Source: Dactylosporangium siamense
GTDB taxonomy: Bacteria; Actinomycetota; Actinomycetes; Mycobacteriales; Micromonosporaceae
Assembly (NCBI RefSeq): GCF_016862795.1
Contig: NZ_BONQ01000151.1
Coordinates: 1-64,000, forward strand
Length of the DNA stretch: 64,000 nt
Direction of reading: 5' to 3'
Part shown: positions 34,068-43,370 of the stretch, piece after piece
Layout of the letters: the number at the start of each line of letters is the position of its first letter
How positions within the stretch are numbered: position 1 is the first letter of the stretch
Translations under genes and position numbers: made by a program
Notes under the pieces: model-generated
What the model was told of the DNA's origin: nothing
Database searches by the model: none
What the model saw: only the letters and a program-made list of their open reading frames with translations

Positions 34068-34517
34068 TCATCGCTGCCCCAGGTGCTCCGCGAGCCGGTC
34101 GAAGAACTGGCGCCAACCGGCGACGGCATCCTCAGCGCGGGCGGCGTCGGTGGTGAGCCCCTGCTGCCGCATGGTCATCTCGGTGCCGCCGTCACCGGTC
34201 GGCTTGAACATCACGCTGACGGTCGAGGCGGTGCCGCTGGTCGTGTCGTCAGGGTGGCCCGTCGTCATGACGAGCCGGGCGGGGGCGTCGAGCTCTCGAT
34301 AGACACCACCGAGTGCGTGCTCGTTACCGGCGTCGTCGAGCATGACGACCTGCCAGGCGCCGCCCGGCCGGGTCTGCATGACGATGCGGTCCTCCGGCAT
34401 GGTGAACTCCCGCGGGCCGAACCACCGACTGAAGCCGGCGGGCGTGGTCCACGCCCGGTAGACCCGTTGCGGCTCCGCGGCGAGCTTGCGGGTGATCGAA
34501 TACTCGGCAGTGTGCAC
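34068..34517 (-). CDS. SRPBCC (AHSA1-type) domain protein
   Basis: 149 residues, one START/Bet v1-like domain: VYRAWTTPAGFSRWFGP and a C-terminal GWRQFFDRLAEHL helix are classic AHSA1 features. Such proteins bind small hydrophobic ligands; the role is unknown. GTG at 34517 with AAGGAG upstream. Third gene of the ArsR-SRPBCC-SRPBCC operon. Confidence 0.85.
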   Translation of the reverse strand: MHTAEYSITRKLAAEPQRVYRAWTTPAGFSRWFGPREFTMPEDRIVMQTRPGGAWQVVMLDDAGNEHALGGVYRELDAPARLVMTTGHPDDTTSGTASTVSVMFKPTGDGGTEMTMRQQGLTTDAARAEDAVAGWRQFFDRLAEHLGQR

Positions 34518-34597
34518 GCTGCGCTCCTTGCCAGTGCGGAGGAGCCGGCCCGGTCGCCGGCTCCCCCGGGGTGTCGTCGCCGGCTCCTCCGACGCGG

Positions 34598-35335
34598 TCA
34601 GGCGTAGGCGGCGGCGAGCCACTCCGACCAGGTCCGCGCCGCCGCCTCCTGGTCGATGTCGGCGAACACGTGATGGCCGGTGAAGAGCATGCCGCCGCCG
34701 CCCACGAACCGCAGCAGCGCGTCGTCGGTGCGCACGCCCAGGAAACCGGGCTCCACGACCACGTCGACCACGCCGGTGACGTCCTGCCCCTCGATGGTGA
34801 ACTGCACCTTGTCGCCCTCGACGACGGGTTCGGTCAGGCCGACGGCGGCGATGACACCGGACCACGCCCGCTCCTGGTCGGACTGCTGCGGGCCGAACGC
34901 GGTGACCGGCACCGCGGTGCGACCAGGGAAATGCACCAGATACTGCTCGAGCGTGCGCAGGTAGAGCGGGTTGCCTTTGCGCAGCGCGTCATACTGCTCC
35001 TCCCAGTCGCCGGTCAGGATGCCGCTGTGCACCAGCCGCAGCGCGGTGCTCCCACCGTCGCGGCCTTCGACCAGGTACTCGAAAGCCATGAACGCGCCGC
35101 TCTCGTCGGGCGTGCCCTGGTAGGCGAAACGGTGCGGCGGCTCCCACGCGGTGACCGTCGACTCGGCGGTGAAGCCGGGCATCGTGAGTGACCCACGACC
35201 GCCGACCCGGGGCTCGACCTCGCTCTTGCCCATGAACCACGAGTCGATGCCGGGCCCGGTGGCGATGGCCTCCCAGACCTGCTCGGGCGTTGCCGCGATG
35301 TCGATGTCGTGGGTGAGCTCGAATTCGTGCGACAT
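34598..35335 (-). CDS. SRPBCC (AHSA1-type) domain protein, two-part
   Basis: 245 residues. The first ~145 are an SRPBCC domain (DIAATPEQVWEAIATGPGID, WEPPHRFAYQGTPDE). The rest (VPVTAFGPQQSDQERAW onward) looks like a second, diverged fold that ends in EAAARTWSEWLAAA. ATG with AAGGAG upstream, one base after the ArsR-type gene stop, so tightly co-transcribed with it. Confidence 0.85.
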   Translation of the reverse strand: MSHEFELTHDIDIAATPEQVWEAIATGPGIDSWFMGKSEVEPRVGGRGSLTMPGFTAESTVTAWEPPHRFAYQGTPDESGAFMAFEYLVEGRDGGSTALRLVHSGILTGDWEEQYDALRKGNPLYLRTLEQYLVHFPGRTAVPVTAFGPQQSDQERAWSGVIAAVGLTEPVVEGDKVQFTIEGQDVTGVVDVVVEPGFLGVRTDDALLRFVGGGGMLFTGHHVFADIDQEAAARTWSEWLAAAYA

Positions 35336-35336
35336 G

Positions 35337-36008
35337 TCAGGACTCCTTGGTCTCGGGACGGTGCTGAATCTCGATCTGAACGTCGAGGTCGGCGTCGACG
35401 GCCGCCGCGTCCATCGGACGCGTGACTTCCGGACGCAGGCTGGGGTGGAGGGCGACAATGACCCGGTGGTCCCGGCCGCCTTCGGCGTGCTCGTCGTGGT
35501 AGCGGCTGACCAGCGCGGCCACGGCCGCAGTCAGCTCCTGGGTGAACGCCGCCCGGTCGGCCGCCGACGCGAACCGCACGGTCCCGTCGAGGGCGAAGGT
35601 GGCTACCGGCTTGCCTGCCCGGGCCGCCCCGGTGATGAGCGTGCCGACCTCTTTGACGAGTCGGGCCGCGACCGCCAGCAGCCATCGCGCGGACAACCTG
35701 TCAGGCGATCTGGCCGGGTCGGGGGCGACGGCCGCGAGCGCCGTCGGCGAGATCACGAACGAGGCGGCGGCGGCCCGCAGCACCCGCTCCGTGACGTTTC
35801 CTTTGCGCCGCTCCTCGACCAGCTCGACCAGGCCGTGCGCCTCGAGCGTCCTGAGGTGATAGTTCACCTTCTGCCGGGGCAGTCCGACGATCGCCGCGAG
35901 ACTGGTCGCCGAATGGGGCTCCACCAGCAACGCCAGCAGCCGCGTCCGGATCGGGTCCAGCGCTACCTCGGCGGCGCCTGACTCCTCGATGACACCCACT
36001 TCGAACAT
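35337..36008 (-). CDS. ArsR-family transcriptional regulator
   Basis: About 223 residues. The winged helix lies at ~15-85 (LDPIRTRLLALLVEPHSATS, VGLPRQKVNYHLRTLEAHGLV). A longer effector region follows and no metal-binding Cys pair is seen. Pairing of an ArsR regulator with SRPBCC genes is common in actinobacteria. I chose ATG 36008; a TTG at 36044 would start inside the palindrome CCTGTC-AA-GACAGG. Probably autoregulates and represses the divergent ltrA. Confidence 0.85.
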   Translation of the reverse strand: MFEVGVIEESGAAEVALDPIRTRLLALLVEPHSATSLAAIVGLPRQKVNYHLRTLEAHGLVELVEERRKGNVTERVLRAAAASFVISPTALAAVAPDPARSPDRLSARWLLAVAARLVKEVGTLITGAARAGKPVATFALDGTVRFASAADRAAFTQELTAAVAALVSRYHDEHAEGGRDHRVIVALHPSLRPEVTRPMDAAAVDADLDVQIEIQHRPETKES

Positions 36009-36036
36009 GCGAGAACCGTAACCGCCGACAAGTTCC

Positions 36037-36050
36037 CCTGTCAAGACAGG
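36037..36050. promoter_or_regulatory. Palindromic operator between ArsR-type gene and ltrA
   Basis: CCTGTC-AA-GACAGG, 14 bp, in the short divergent gap. Outer TTGTC-like half sites flank it (ACAAG at 36029-36033, TTGTC at 36056-36060). A site for the adjacent ArsR regulator is inferred. Confidence 0.55.
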
Positions 36051-36055
36051 AAAAA

Positions 36056-37228
36056 TTGTCAGTGCTCGTCGCTACAGTGACCGCTGTGACATCCCAGGTG
36101 CGGGGACCCCGGGTCTCCACCATCGAGTTGTTCTTCGATCTCGTGTTCGTCTTCACCGTGACCCAGTTCGCCACCGTGCTGGTCAAGCACGTCGACGTGA
36201 CTCATGCCCTCCGGGTGCTGCTGATGCTCGGCATCATCTGGTGGATGTATGCGGGCTACGCCTGGCTCACCAACGCGGTGGCCCCGAGCAGCACGCTGCG
36301 CCGCACCCTGCTGCTCACCGGCATGGCCGGGTTCATGGTCATCGCCCTGTCGATCCCCTACGCGTTCGACGGTGACGGATGGGCCTTCGGCGTCGGGTAT
36401 GTCATCGTCACCGCCGTCCACTCCGCCCTGTTCCTGCAGGCCGACGACAACGCCTCCATCGGTGCCGCGATCGCCGGGCTGGCCCCGATCAACGGCACCG
36501 CCGCGCTCCTGGTGCTGGTCGGCGGATTCCTCGACGGGCCGTGGCACTACGGGCTGTGGACGGCGGCACTCGCGCTGGTCATCGCCGCGCCGCACCTGCA
36601 GCGTATGGGCACCTGGACGATCAACGCGGGACACTTCGCGGAGCGGCACGGGCTGGTCGTCATCGTCGCCATCGGCGAGTCGGTGATCGCGATCGGCCTG
36701 GCCTTCGAGGGCATGCACCTCGACCCGTCCACGCTCATCGTGGCGCTGCTGGGCCTGTGCATCGCGTATTACCTGTACTGGAACTACTTCTCCGGCGACG
36801 AGACCCGCGCCGAGCACGCACTGCACGCCATCACCGACCCCACCCGCAAGGCCCGCGTCGCAGTCCAGGCCTGGGGCTACGCGCACTACTTCCTGATCGC
36901 CGGCATCGTGTTCACCGCGGTCGGCGTGAAGCTGTCGGTGGGTCACGCCCTCGAGCCGCTGCACTGGCCGAGCGCCATCGTCCTGAGCGCCGGCGCCGCC
37001 ACGTTCCTGCTCGGCCACGCCGCGTTCTTATCGATCCTGAAGGTGCCCGGTGCCTGGTATCGCGTGGCCGCCGCGGCCGGCGTCCTGGCGGTGATCCCGC
37101 TCGGACACTGGCGGGCCGTCGCTCAGCTCACCGCGATCCTGGTCGTGATGGCGGCTGCGGTCATCGCCAGGGACCTGAAGACCGTCCGCGTCGAGCACAC
37201 CACCGCCATTCACGACTTCGGCCGCTGA
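36056..37228 (+). CDS. ltrA: Low temperature requirement protein A (LtrA) family membrane protein
   Basis: About 390 residues with ten or more membrane helices. TIELFFDLVFVFTVTQFA near the N-terminus is the LtrA signature, and HFAERHGLVVIVAIGESVI is a second conserved block. Function in actinomycetes is not established; the name comes from a Listeria cold-growth phenotype. The start is uncertain: TTG 36056 and GTGs at 36062, 36077 and 36086 are all in frame, and the first overlaps operator-like sequence. Divergent from the ArsR-type gene. Confidence 0.88.
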   Translation: MSVLVATVTAVTSQVRGPRVSTIELFFDLVFVFTVTQFATVLVKHVDVTHALRVLLMLGIIWWMYAGYAWLTNAVAPSSTLRRTLLLTGMAGFMVIALSIPYAFDGDGWAFGVGYVIVTAVHSALFLQADDNASIGAAIAGLAPINGTAALLVLVGGFLDGPWHYGLWTAALALVIAAPHLQRMGTWTINAGHFAERHGLVVIVAIGESVIAIGLAFEGMHLDPSTLIVALLGLCIAYYLYWNYFSGDETRAEHALHAITDPTRKARVAVQAWGYAHYFLIAGIVFTAVGVKLSVGHALEPLHWPSAIVLSAGAATFLLGHAAFLSILKVPGAWYRVAAAAGVLAVIPLGHWRAVAQLTAILVVMAAAVIARDLKTVRVEHTTAIHDFGR

Positions 37229-37433
37229 CACGTCCGGACCGGAAACCCCCACGCGCCGGACGGCGATCTTCGCCACGGGAGCGTGCTCGCCCTGCGCGCC
37301 AGGCACGTGGGGGTCCGTGACCGCGGGCGACACGTCGCGGTGAGACCACAACGGTCACGGACGCGTCGAACCTGGTGAATTCCGGGAGCGGGCTCCCACG
37401 GCCCGGGCAACCCCCACGGCACGGGCAACCCCG

Positions 37434-37520
37434 ACGGCACGCGCGGCACGCGCGGCACGCGCGGCACGCGCGGCACGGGCGGCACGGGCGGCACGGGCGG
37501 CACGGGCGGCACGGGCGGCA
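37434..37520. repeat. Tandem 9-bp repeats
   Basis: Four copies of ACGCGCGGC then five of ACGGGCGGC. Reading frames across it give only simple repeats (Ala-Arg, Gly-Thr, Cys-Arg-Pro), so it is not read as coding. It lies in the 620-bp gap 37229-37848, which otherwise holds a hairpin and a 19-bp repeat near 37.8 kb but no gene I can support. Confidence 0.8.
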
Positions 37521-37755
37521 CCGCAGTCCCGTCGACCCGGCCGCCCCTGTCGACCCAGCCACGACACAACTGGCCGCCGTCTGACATCAACCACAACGGA
37601 CCAGCGCTGACCGCCCCCTACACCACCAGCGCGGAGGTGACCTTGCGCAACCCATGCACTTCGATCGGTGTCATGGGCACATCGAAGCCGGTGCACCTGC
37701 TACCACGGGACGACCGGAGGACGGACGACGGTTGTCCACCCGACGGTGGACAGGC

Positions 37756-37797
37756 GTCGAGCCGGAAGACCTGGGCGGGTAGGTCTCCCGGCTCGAC
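37756..37797 (-). terminator. Long hairpin terminator downstream of discoidin-protein gene
   Basis: GTCGAGCCGG-A-AGACCT pairs with AGGTCT-C-CCGGCTCGAC around an 8-nt loop: sixteen base pairs with one mismatch. It lies about 50 bp past the stop of the minus-strand discoidin/beta-helix gene. Confidence 0.75.
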
Positions 37798-37842
37798 AGT
37801 TACCTGAACAAAGAACAGTTACCTGAACAAGGAACAGTTACC
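37796..37842. repeat. 19-bp direct repeat, 2.5 copies
   Basis: Unit ACAGTTACCTGAACAAAGA at 37796, again (one change) at 37815, with a partial third at 37834. Located between the hairpin and the discoidin-protein stop codon. Role unknown. Confidence 0.7.
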
Positions 37843-37848
37843 GGAGCG

Positions 37849-40557
37849 TCACGGCCCGGCCGTCACATAGATGATCTGGTTGGCCGTGTTGGCGGGTCCC
37901 GCCGTGTTGTTGATGACGTGGTTGATCGTGCCCACGCCGCCGAGCGAGACGCTGACCATGTTGCGGAACTGGATGCCGGACTTCACCGGCACCTCGAAGG
38001 AGCGTTCGCCGACGACGGCGGGGTTGACGTTGAAGTAGCAGTAGCTGCCCAACCCCCACGCCTGGTGCGTGTTCACCGAGTCGGCGACCTTGTAGGCGGC
38101 CCAGCCCCGGGTGGAGCCGTTCATCCACGCGGCCTGGTTCGGCGGGTCGTAGGGCATCTCGTTCTGGAAGAAGTACGTGCGGCCGCCGTTGCCGTTCCAG
38201 ATGACCTGGTACTGCTGGTAGTGCTCGACGAACAGCCCGTACATCGTGACGTCGTTGCCGTTGACGACCATGCCGTTCTGGCCCTTGCTGACGGTCCAGC
38301 CGTAGGTGCCGGCGTTGCCGTGGTCGGCCCGCCAGACCCACATGTGGTCGCCGATCACGTTGTTGCTGTTGACCTGCAGGCTGACCGTGGCGTTGCCGAC
38401 GTGGGCGCCGCCGATGCGGAAGTACACGTCGTGCAGCGAGGTCGGGTTGGCGGCGTGCGAGGCCGACGAGCCGGCCGGGCCGAGCTCGACCAGGGTCGGG
38501 GAGTTGACCGTGCCGGCGTCGATGAGGATGCCGGCGAGCTTCACGCCGTCGACGTCGGCGACCTTGATCGCGGTGACGCCGCCGTCCGGCACGAACGTCG
38601 CCAGGCCGAGGCCCAGGATGACCGTGTTCGGGTTGTTGACCTGCAGTGCCTGGTTCAGGTGGTAGACGCCGGGGGTCACCAGGAGGTGCCGGCCGGCGGC
38701 GAGGGCCGCGTTGATCTGCGCCGCGGTGTGGCCGGGGCGGACGATGAAGAACTGGTCGAGGGAGATCGACGAGCCCGCCGGGGTCTTGCCGAACCAGCTG
38801 GTGCCGGTCGTGTTGGCCTGCAGCGCCGGGACGAACACCCGGTAGGTGCCGGTGCCGTCGAGGTACAGGAACGGCTTCTCCCGCTGCAGCGGCGTCTGGT
38901 TGATGACCGTGTGCGACGGGTTCGGGAAGTTCGGCGGCGGGGCGCCCTGGACGCCCTGGAAGACCATGTTCCACACGGAACCGGCCCAGCTGCCGAGCTC
39001 GCTGTTGCGGGTGTACCACTGCTGCTGCGAGCCGGACACGACCCGGCCGTCGACCTTGGTGTCGGCCATGAGACCGCCGGAGGACCAGCCGTCGCCACCG
39101 TTCCAGAGCTGGATCTCGTTGTTGGCGCCGCGCAGGTGCATGCGGCGGTACTGCACCGCCTGCGACACCGCCCAGCGCTCGACCTGCACGCCGTTGCCGG
39201 TGTTCGGCAGGGTCACGGACAGGTTCTCCGCGCCGCGCCAGAAGTTCTGGGTGGCGTTGCCGCCGAACCAGGTGGCCTCGGCCCGGACGTGGCCGTTGAT
39301 GTTGACGTCGTCGGGTGAGAAGCCGAGGCCGGCGACCTGGGTGTAGAAGCCGATGTTGGCGTCGATCGTGTGGTTGCCGGGCTTGAACAGCACCGCGTAG
39401 CGCTCGGTGCCGAACTGGTTGGTCTCCTGGCCGGCGAAGATCTGGTTGAGCCGGGCCTGCGCGGCCGCCTGCTGTGACGGGTCGTAGACGGAGACGTTGG
39501 GGCCGAAGTTCGGGTTCTTCGGGTCGGGCGTCTCGATCGGCCCGGTGCTGGTCGACGTGCTGGGCGACGGCGAGGTCGAGCCACCGGTGCCGGTGTACAC
39601 CTCGAACTCCCACAGCGACACGCCCCACTGGGTCGCCTTGGCGGTGGCGTTGATCCGCACGTACCGGCCGTTGCCGGTCACGTCGAGGGTCTGCACCCCG
39701 CCGGTGCCGGTGGTGGTCGAGTAGATCGAGGTCCACACGGCGTTGTCGGTCGAGGCCTGGATCTGGAAGGCGGTCGCGTACGCGGCCTCCCAGCGCAGGA
39801 TCACCCGGCAGATCGGCAGGACCGAGCCCAGGTCGACGGTGAGCGACTGCGGGACGACGGCGGCGCTGGCCCAGCGGGTGCCGGTGTTGCCGTCGACGGC
39901 GGCGCTGGCGGGCGTGCCGGCGTTCTCGGTCGAGGAGGCGGTGGCCGGGCGGGCGATCGCGCGGTTCGTCGGGCCGCAGGTCTGGCCGGTCGGGGAGAGC
40001 TCGCCGTAGACCTGGAACTCCCACAGCGAGTAGCCGTAGGCGGTGTTGCGCACGGTGCCGTACATCCGCACGTAGCGGCCGGTGCCGGTCACGTTGAGCG
40101 TCTGGGTGCCGCCCGCGCCGGTGGTCGTGGTGTAGACAGACGTCCAGGTGGCGGCGTCGTTGGAGATCTGGATCTGGAACGCCTTGCCGGAGGCGGCCTC
40201 CCAGTTGAGCACGACCTGGGACAGCGCGGCGGGCGCGCCGAGGTCGACCTGGATCCACTGCGGGTCGCTGAACGCGCTGGCCCAGCGGGTGCCGGTGTTG
40301 CCGTCGGTGGCGGCGGTGGCGGCGGTGCCGGCGTTCTCACTGGACGAGGCGGTGGTGGGCTTGCCCTGCGAGAGCAGGGTCGGCGCGGCGCTCGCGTTGG
40401 GCAGCGCGATCGCGGCGACGGCGGTGGACAGCATCAGCGTGGCGGCCCCACCGAGGAGCCAGCGTCGCAGGGCAGAGCGACGCCTCCCCCCGGGTGCGGA
40501 CCCGGCATCCGCCGAGGCATGCGCCGAGGCATAGCGCGACATACGCGGAAATTTCAT
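37849..40557 (-). CDS. Secreted protein with two discoidin (F5/8 type C) domains and a probable beta-helix catalytic region
   Basis: 902 residues. A signal region (LLGGAATLMLSTAVAAIALP) ends near residue 58. Two F5/8 type C sugar-binding domains follow at about 62-185 and 197-325; both carry NAGT...AVDGNTGTRWAS-type cores. After a Ser/Thr/Pro linker comes a ~550-residue domain rich in Asn, Gly and short strands (NNVIGDHMWVWRADHG, NGNDVTMYGLFVEHYQQYQV) that reads as a right-handed parallel beta-helix, the fold of many glycosidases and lyases. Related proteins are sometimes labelled adenylyl cyclase without basis. Next to a sugar importer and a GH1 enzyme, polysaccharide attack is likely; substrate unknown. 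Confidence 0.75.
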   Translation of the reverse strand: MKFPRMSRYASAHASADAGSAPGGRRRSALRRWLLGGAATLMLSTAVAAIALPNASAAPTLLSQGKPTTASSSENAGTAATAATDGNTGTRWASAFSDPQWIQVDLGAPAALSQVVLNWEAASGKAFQIQISNDAATWTSVYTTTTGAGGTQTLNVTGTGRYVRMYGTVRNTAYGYSLWEFQVYGELSPTGQTCGPTNRAIARPATASSTENAGTPASAAVDGNTGTRWASAAVVPQSLTVDLGSVLPICRVILRWEAAYATAFQIQASTDNAVWTSIYSTTTGTGGVQTLDVTGNGRYVRINATAKATQWGVSLWEFEVYTGTGGSTSPSPSTSTSTGPIETPDPKNPNFGPNVSVYDPSQQAAAQARLNQIFAGQETNQFGTERYAVLFKPGNHTIDANIGFYTQVAGLGFSPDDVNINGHVRAEATWFGGNATQNFWRGAENLSVTLPNTGNGVQVERWAVSQAVQYRRMHLRGANNEIQLWNGGDGWSSGGLMADTKVDGRVVSGSQQQWYTRNSELGSWAGSVWNMVFQGVQGAPPPNFPNPSHTVINQTPLQREKPFLYLDGTGTYRVFVPALQANTTGTSWFGKTPAGSSISLDQFFIVRPGHTAAQINAALAAGRHLLVTPGVYHLNQALQVNNPNTVILGLGLATFVPDGGVTAIKVADVDGVKLAGILIDAGTVNSPTLVELGPAGSSASHAANPTSLHDVYFRIGGAHVGNATVSLQVNSNNVIGDHMWVWRADHGNAGTYGWTVSKGQNGMVVNGNDVTMYGLFVEHYQQYQVIWNGNGGRTYFFQNEMPYDPPNQAAWMNGSTRGWAAYKVADSVNTHQAWGLGSYCYFNVNPAVVGERSFEVPVKSGIQFRNMVSVSLGGVGTINHVINNTAGPANTANQIIYVTAGP

Positions 40558-40715
40558 GATCCTGCCTGTCAGTCGGGGGACGTGGCGGGGATCCAGACCG
40601 GGCTGGTTGGCGGTTCCCGGTCCGTGATCTGGGCGGTGAGCGGTGGACAACAGACACGCCGAAGCCAGGCGGGGCATCGACGGTCGTCGGCATGGGCGTG
40701 CCGACCGTGGTGCAA

Positions 40716-40733
40716 TGAGAGAGCGCTCTCTCA
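40716..40733. promoter_or_regulatory. 18-bp perfect palindrome, LacI/CebR-like operator
   Basis: TGAGAGAGCGCTCTCTCA in the 474-bp divergent gap (40558-41031) between the discoidin-protein gene and the sugar ABC operon. Its GAGCGCTC core matches the CebR/BglR-type operator TGGGAGCGCTCCCA of Streptomyces cellobiose genes. No LacI regulator is in the window. The rest of the gap has no gene I can support. Confidence 0.75.
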
Positions 40734-41031
40734 GAACCACGAGTGTTACGCCGGGGTTGCGTCGCCGTCAAGACAAACTTCTATCGCGACGTGAACAATC
40801 CCCTTATGCGGCTTTTGTGGAACGGGCCCGACCTTGACGTCCTGAAAGCGCCCCACTTTAATGACGACATTATTTAAGTCTCGATAGAAACTGGTCGCGG
40901 CAACACACCCCCCGTTCGGCTGGGACCAGCACCACCCCACCCCCTGTCGAGCGCGCGACCGTCACACCGCAGCCCCAACCCCTGCGGTCGCCTCGGCACG
41001 CCGGTCGGCACCCATCGAAAGGGCAGACACC

Positions 41032-42324
41032 GTGGCGGGACGACGAAGGCTCGCATTACTGATGGCGGCCGCCCTGCTGACCGGTTCGCTCGCCGCGTGC
41101 GGCGAACCCGTGGCGGACGCCAAGACCCTCACGTACTGGGCGAGCAACCAGGGCAGCAGTCTCGAGTTCGACAAGCAGACCCTCGCGCCGGTCCTCGAAC
41201 GCTTCGAGCAGCAGACCGGCATCCACGTCAAGGTCGAGGTCGTGCCGTGGTCGGACCTGCTCAACCGGCTCCTCGCCGCGGCCACGTCCGGGCGGGGCCC
41301 CGACGTGGTCAACATCGGCAACACCTGGTCGGCGTCGCTGCAGGCGACGAACGCGCTGATCTCGTTCGACCCGCAGGCGTTCGACCGCATCGGCGGCAAG
41401 GACCGGTTCGTGCCGGCGGCCCTGGCCGCGGCGGGCGCGCCGGGCAAGGCACCGGCGGCGGTGCCGTTGTACTCGCTGTCCTACGCGCTCTACTACAACA
41501 AGCAGATGTTCGCCGACGCCGGCATCAGCAAGCCCCCGGCGACGTGGGAGGAGCTCGTCGAGGTGGGCAAGAAGCTCACCAACGGCAAGCAGTGGGGCCT
41601 GGCGATCGAGGGCGCCAACCCGTCGGAGAACGCGCACCACGCGTTCACGTTCAGCCAGCAGTACGGCGGCGAGTGGTTCGACGTCAGCGGCAAGCCCACG
41701 TTCGACACGGATCAGAACGTCGCGGCGATCAAGCGGTACATCGACCTGATGGCCGTGGACAAGATCGTCAACCCGAGCAACGCCGAGTACGCGAAGAACG
41801 AGTCGCTGTCCGACTTCGCCAACCGCAAGGCGGCGATGCTGCTGTGGCAGGCGGCCGGTTCGGCGTTCCAGGCGCAGGGGATGAGCCCGGAGGAGTACGG
41901 CATCGCGCAGGTGCCGTTCCCGGCGAACCCACCGGCCGGCGGCAAGAAGGTCAACAGCATGGTCGCCGGGATCAACATCGCGGTCTTCCGGCACAGCAGG
42001 AACCTGGAGGGGGCGATGGAGTTCGTGAAGTTCATGACCAGCGACGCCGAGCAGGTCGCCCTCAACAAGGTGTACGGCTCGCTGCCGTCGGTGAAGGCGG
42101 CCCTGGCGGACCCGGCGTTCGCCGCGCCGGAGCAGAAGGTCCTCGCCGAGGTGCTCAACTCGACGGCGTCGCCGCTGCCGCAGGTCACCACGGAGAGCCA
42201 GTTCGAGACCCTGGTGGGCGCCGTGATGAAGGAACAGTTCGCGAACGCCGCGAACGGCAAACCGATCACCGCCGCCGCGATCCGGGCGAAACTGAAGGCC
42301 GTCGAGCAACGGATGAAGGGATGA
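41032..42324 (+). CDS. Sugar ABC transporter substrate-binding lipoprotein
   Basis: 430 residues. Lipoprotein signal with SLAAC lipobox, then an extracellular solute-binding family 1 fold (LTYWASNQG, VNIGNTWSASLQA, LYSLSYALYYNKQMFADAGI, WGLAIEG, FVKFMTSDAEQVAL). It captures an oligosaccharide outside the membrane for the two permeases that follow. GTG start. Overlaps the first permease by four bases (ATGA). Confidence 0.93.
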   Translation: MAGRRRLALLMAAALLTGSLAACGEPVADAKTLTYWASNQGSSLEFDKQTLAPVLERFEQQTGIHVKVEVVPWSDLLNRLLAAATSGRGPDVVNIGNTWSASLQATNALISFDPQAFDRIGGKDRFVPAALAAAGAPGKAPAAVPLYSLSYALYYNKQMFADAGISKPPATWEELVEVGKKLTNGKQWGLAIEGANPSENAHHAFTFSQQYGGEWFDVSGKPTFDTDQNVAAIKRYIDLMAVDKIVNPSNAEYAKNESLSDFANRKAAMLLWQAAGSAFQAQGMSPEEYGIAQVPFPANPPAGGKKVNSMVAGINIAVFRHSRNLEGAMEFVKFMTSDAEQVALNKVYGSLPSVKAALADPAFAAPEQKVLAEVLNSTASPLPQVTTESQFETLVGAVMKEQFANAANGKPITAAAIRAKLKAVEQRMKG

Positions 42325-43370
42325 CCCGCCCGATGGGGGCGCGGGGGTCCGCGGCGGTGCCCGTCCGCCGGCCCATGCACGCCGCACCCGACGTGCGCCA
42401 GCACCACGCCCGCGCGGTGGGCGCCCCACCGAAGCAGCGCAGCCAGCGCCAGCGGCGCCGCCGCCGGATCCGGTCGAAGTACCTGCCGTACCTGCTGGTC
42501 GCCCCGGCCGTGGTCCTGGAGATCGGCATCCACGTGGTGCCGATGCTGGTCGGCGTGTGGATGAGCCTGCTGGAACTGACCCAGTTCCACATCCAGGACT
42601 GGTCCACGGCACCGTTCGTCGGGATCGACAACTACGCCGCGACCGTCAACTTCCACAGCGAGACCGGCAAGGCGCTGCTGAAGTCGTTCGGCATCACCGT
42701 GCTGTACACGTCGCTGTCGGTGTTCCTGTCGTGGCTGTTCGGGCTGTCCGCGGCGGTGTTCATGCAGCGGCCGTTCAAGGGCCGGGCGCTGCTGCGCACC
42801 CTGTTCCTGACCCCGTACGCGCTGCCCGTCTACGCGGCCGTCATCACCTGGGGTTTCCTGTTCCAGCGCGACACCGGCCTGATCAACCACGTGCTGGTCG
42901 ACCAGCTCGGGCTCGTCGACGGCGAGCGGCCGTTCTGGCTCATCGGCGAGAACAGCTTCTGGGCGCTGCTGATCGTGTCGGTGTGGCGGACCTGGCCGTT
43001 CGCGCTGCTGTGCATCACCGCCGGACTGCAGAACGTGTCGACGGAGATGTACGAGGCCGCCGCGATCGACGGCGCCGGCTTCTGGCGGCGGCTGAGCTCG
43101 GTGACGCTGCCGTCGCTGCGCCCGGTCAACCAGGTGCTGCTGCTGGTGCTGTTCCTGTGGACGTTCAACGACTTCAACACCCCGTACGTGCTGTTCGGCG
43201 GGTCCGCGCCACCGGAGGCGGACCTGATCTCGATCCACATCTACAACAGCTCGTTCAGCACCTGGGACTTCGGCATGGGCTCGGCGATGTCCGTGGTCCT
43301 GCTGCTGTTCCTGCTGCTGGTCACCGCGGTGTACCTGATGATCACGAACCGCAGGAGGATCCATGCGTGA
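42321..43370 (+). CDS. Sugar ABC transporter permease (MalF type)
   Basis: 349 residues. A long basic N-terminal tail (~60 residues) is followed by six membrane helices and the EAA loop (EMYEAAAIDGAGFWRRLSSV) that contacts the ATPase. Coupled to the binding-protein gene by ATGA and to the second permease by an 8-bp overlap. No ATPase gene is in the operon, as usual in actinomycetes, where a shared MsiK-type ATPase serves many importers. Confidence 0.93.
   Translation: MTRPMGARGSAAVPVRRPMHAAPDVRQHHARAVGAPPKQRSQRQRRRRRIRSKYLPYLLVAPAVVLEIGIHVVPMLVGVWMSLLELTQFHIQDWSTAPFVGIDNYAATVNFHSETGKALLKSFGITVLYTSLSVFLSWLFGLSAAVFMQRPFKGRALLRTLFLTPYALPVYAAVITWGFLFQRDTGLINHVLVDQLGLVDGERPFWLIGENSFWALLIVSVWRTWPFALLCITAGLQNVSTEMYEAAAIDGAGFWRRLSSVTLPSLRPVNQVLLLVLFLWTFNDFNTPYVLFGGSAPPEADLISIHIYNSSFSTWDFGMGSAMSVVLLLFLLLVTAVYLMITNRRRIHA

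Noticed and set aside
37161-37696. Short frames with Cys-Arg-Pro or Ala-Arg repeats
   Set aside because: They arise from the 9-bp tandem DNA repeat, with no start site or coding bias.
37434-37842. CRISPR array
   Set aside because: The repeats are 9 or 19 bp without spacers, and no cas genes are present anywhere in the window.
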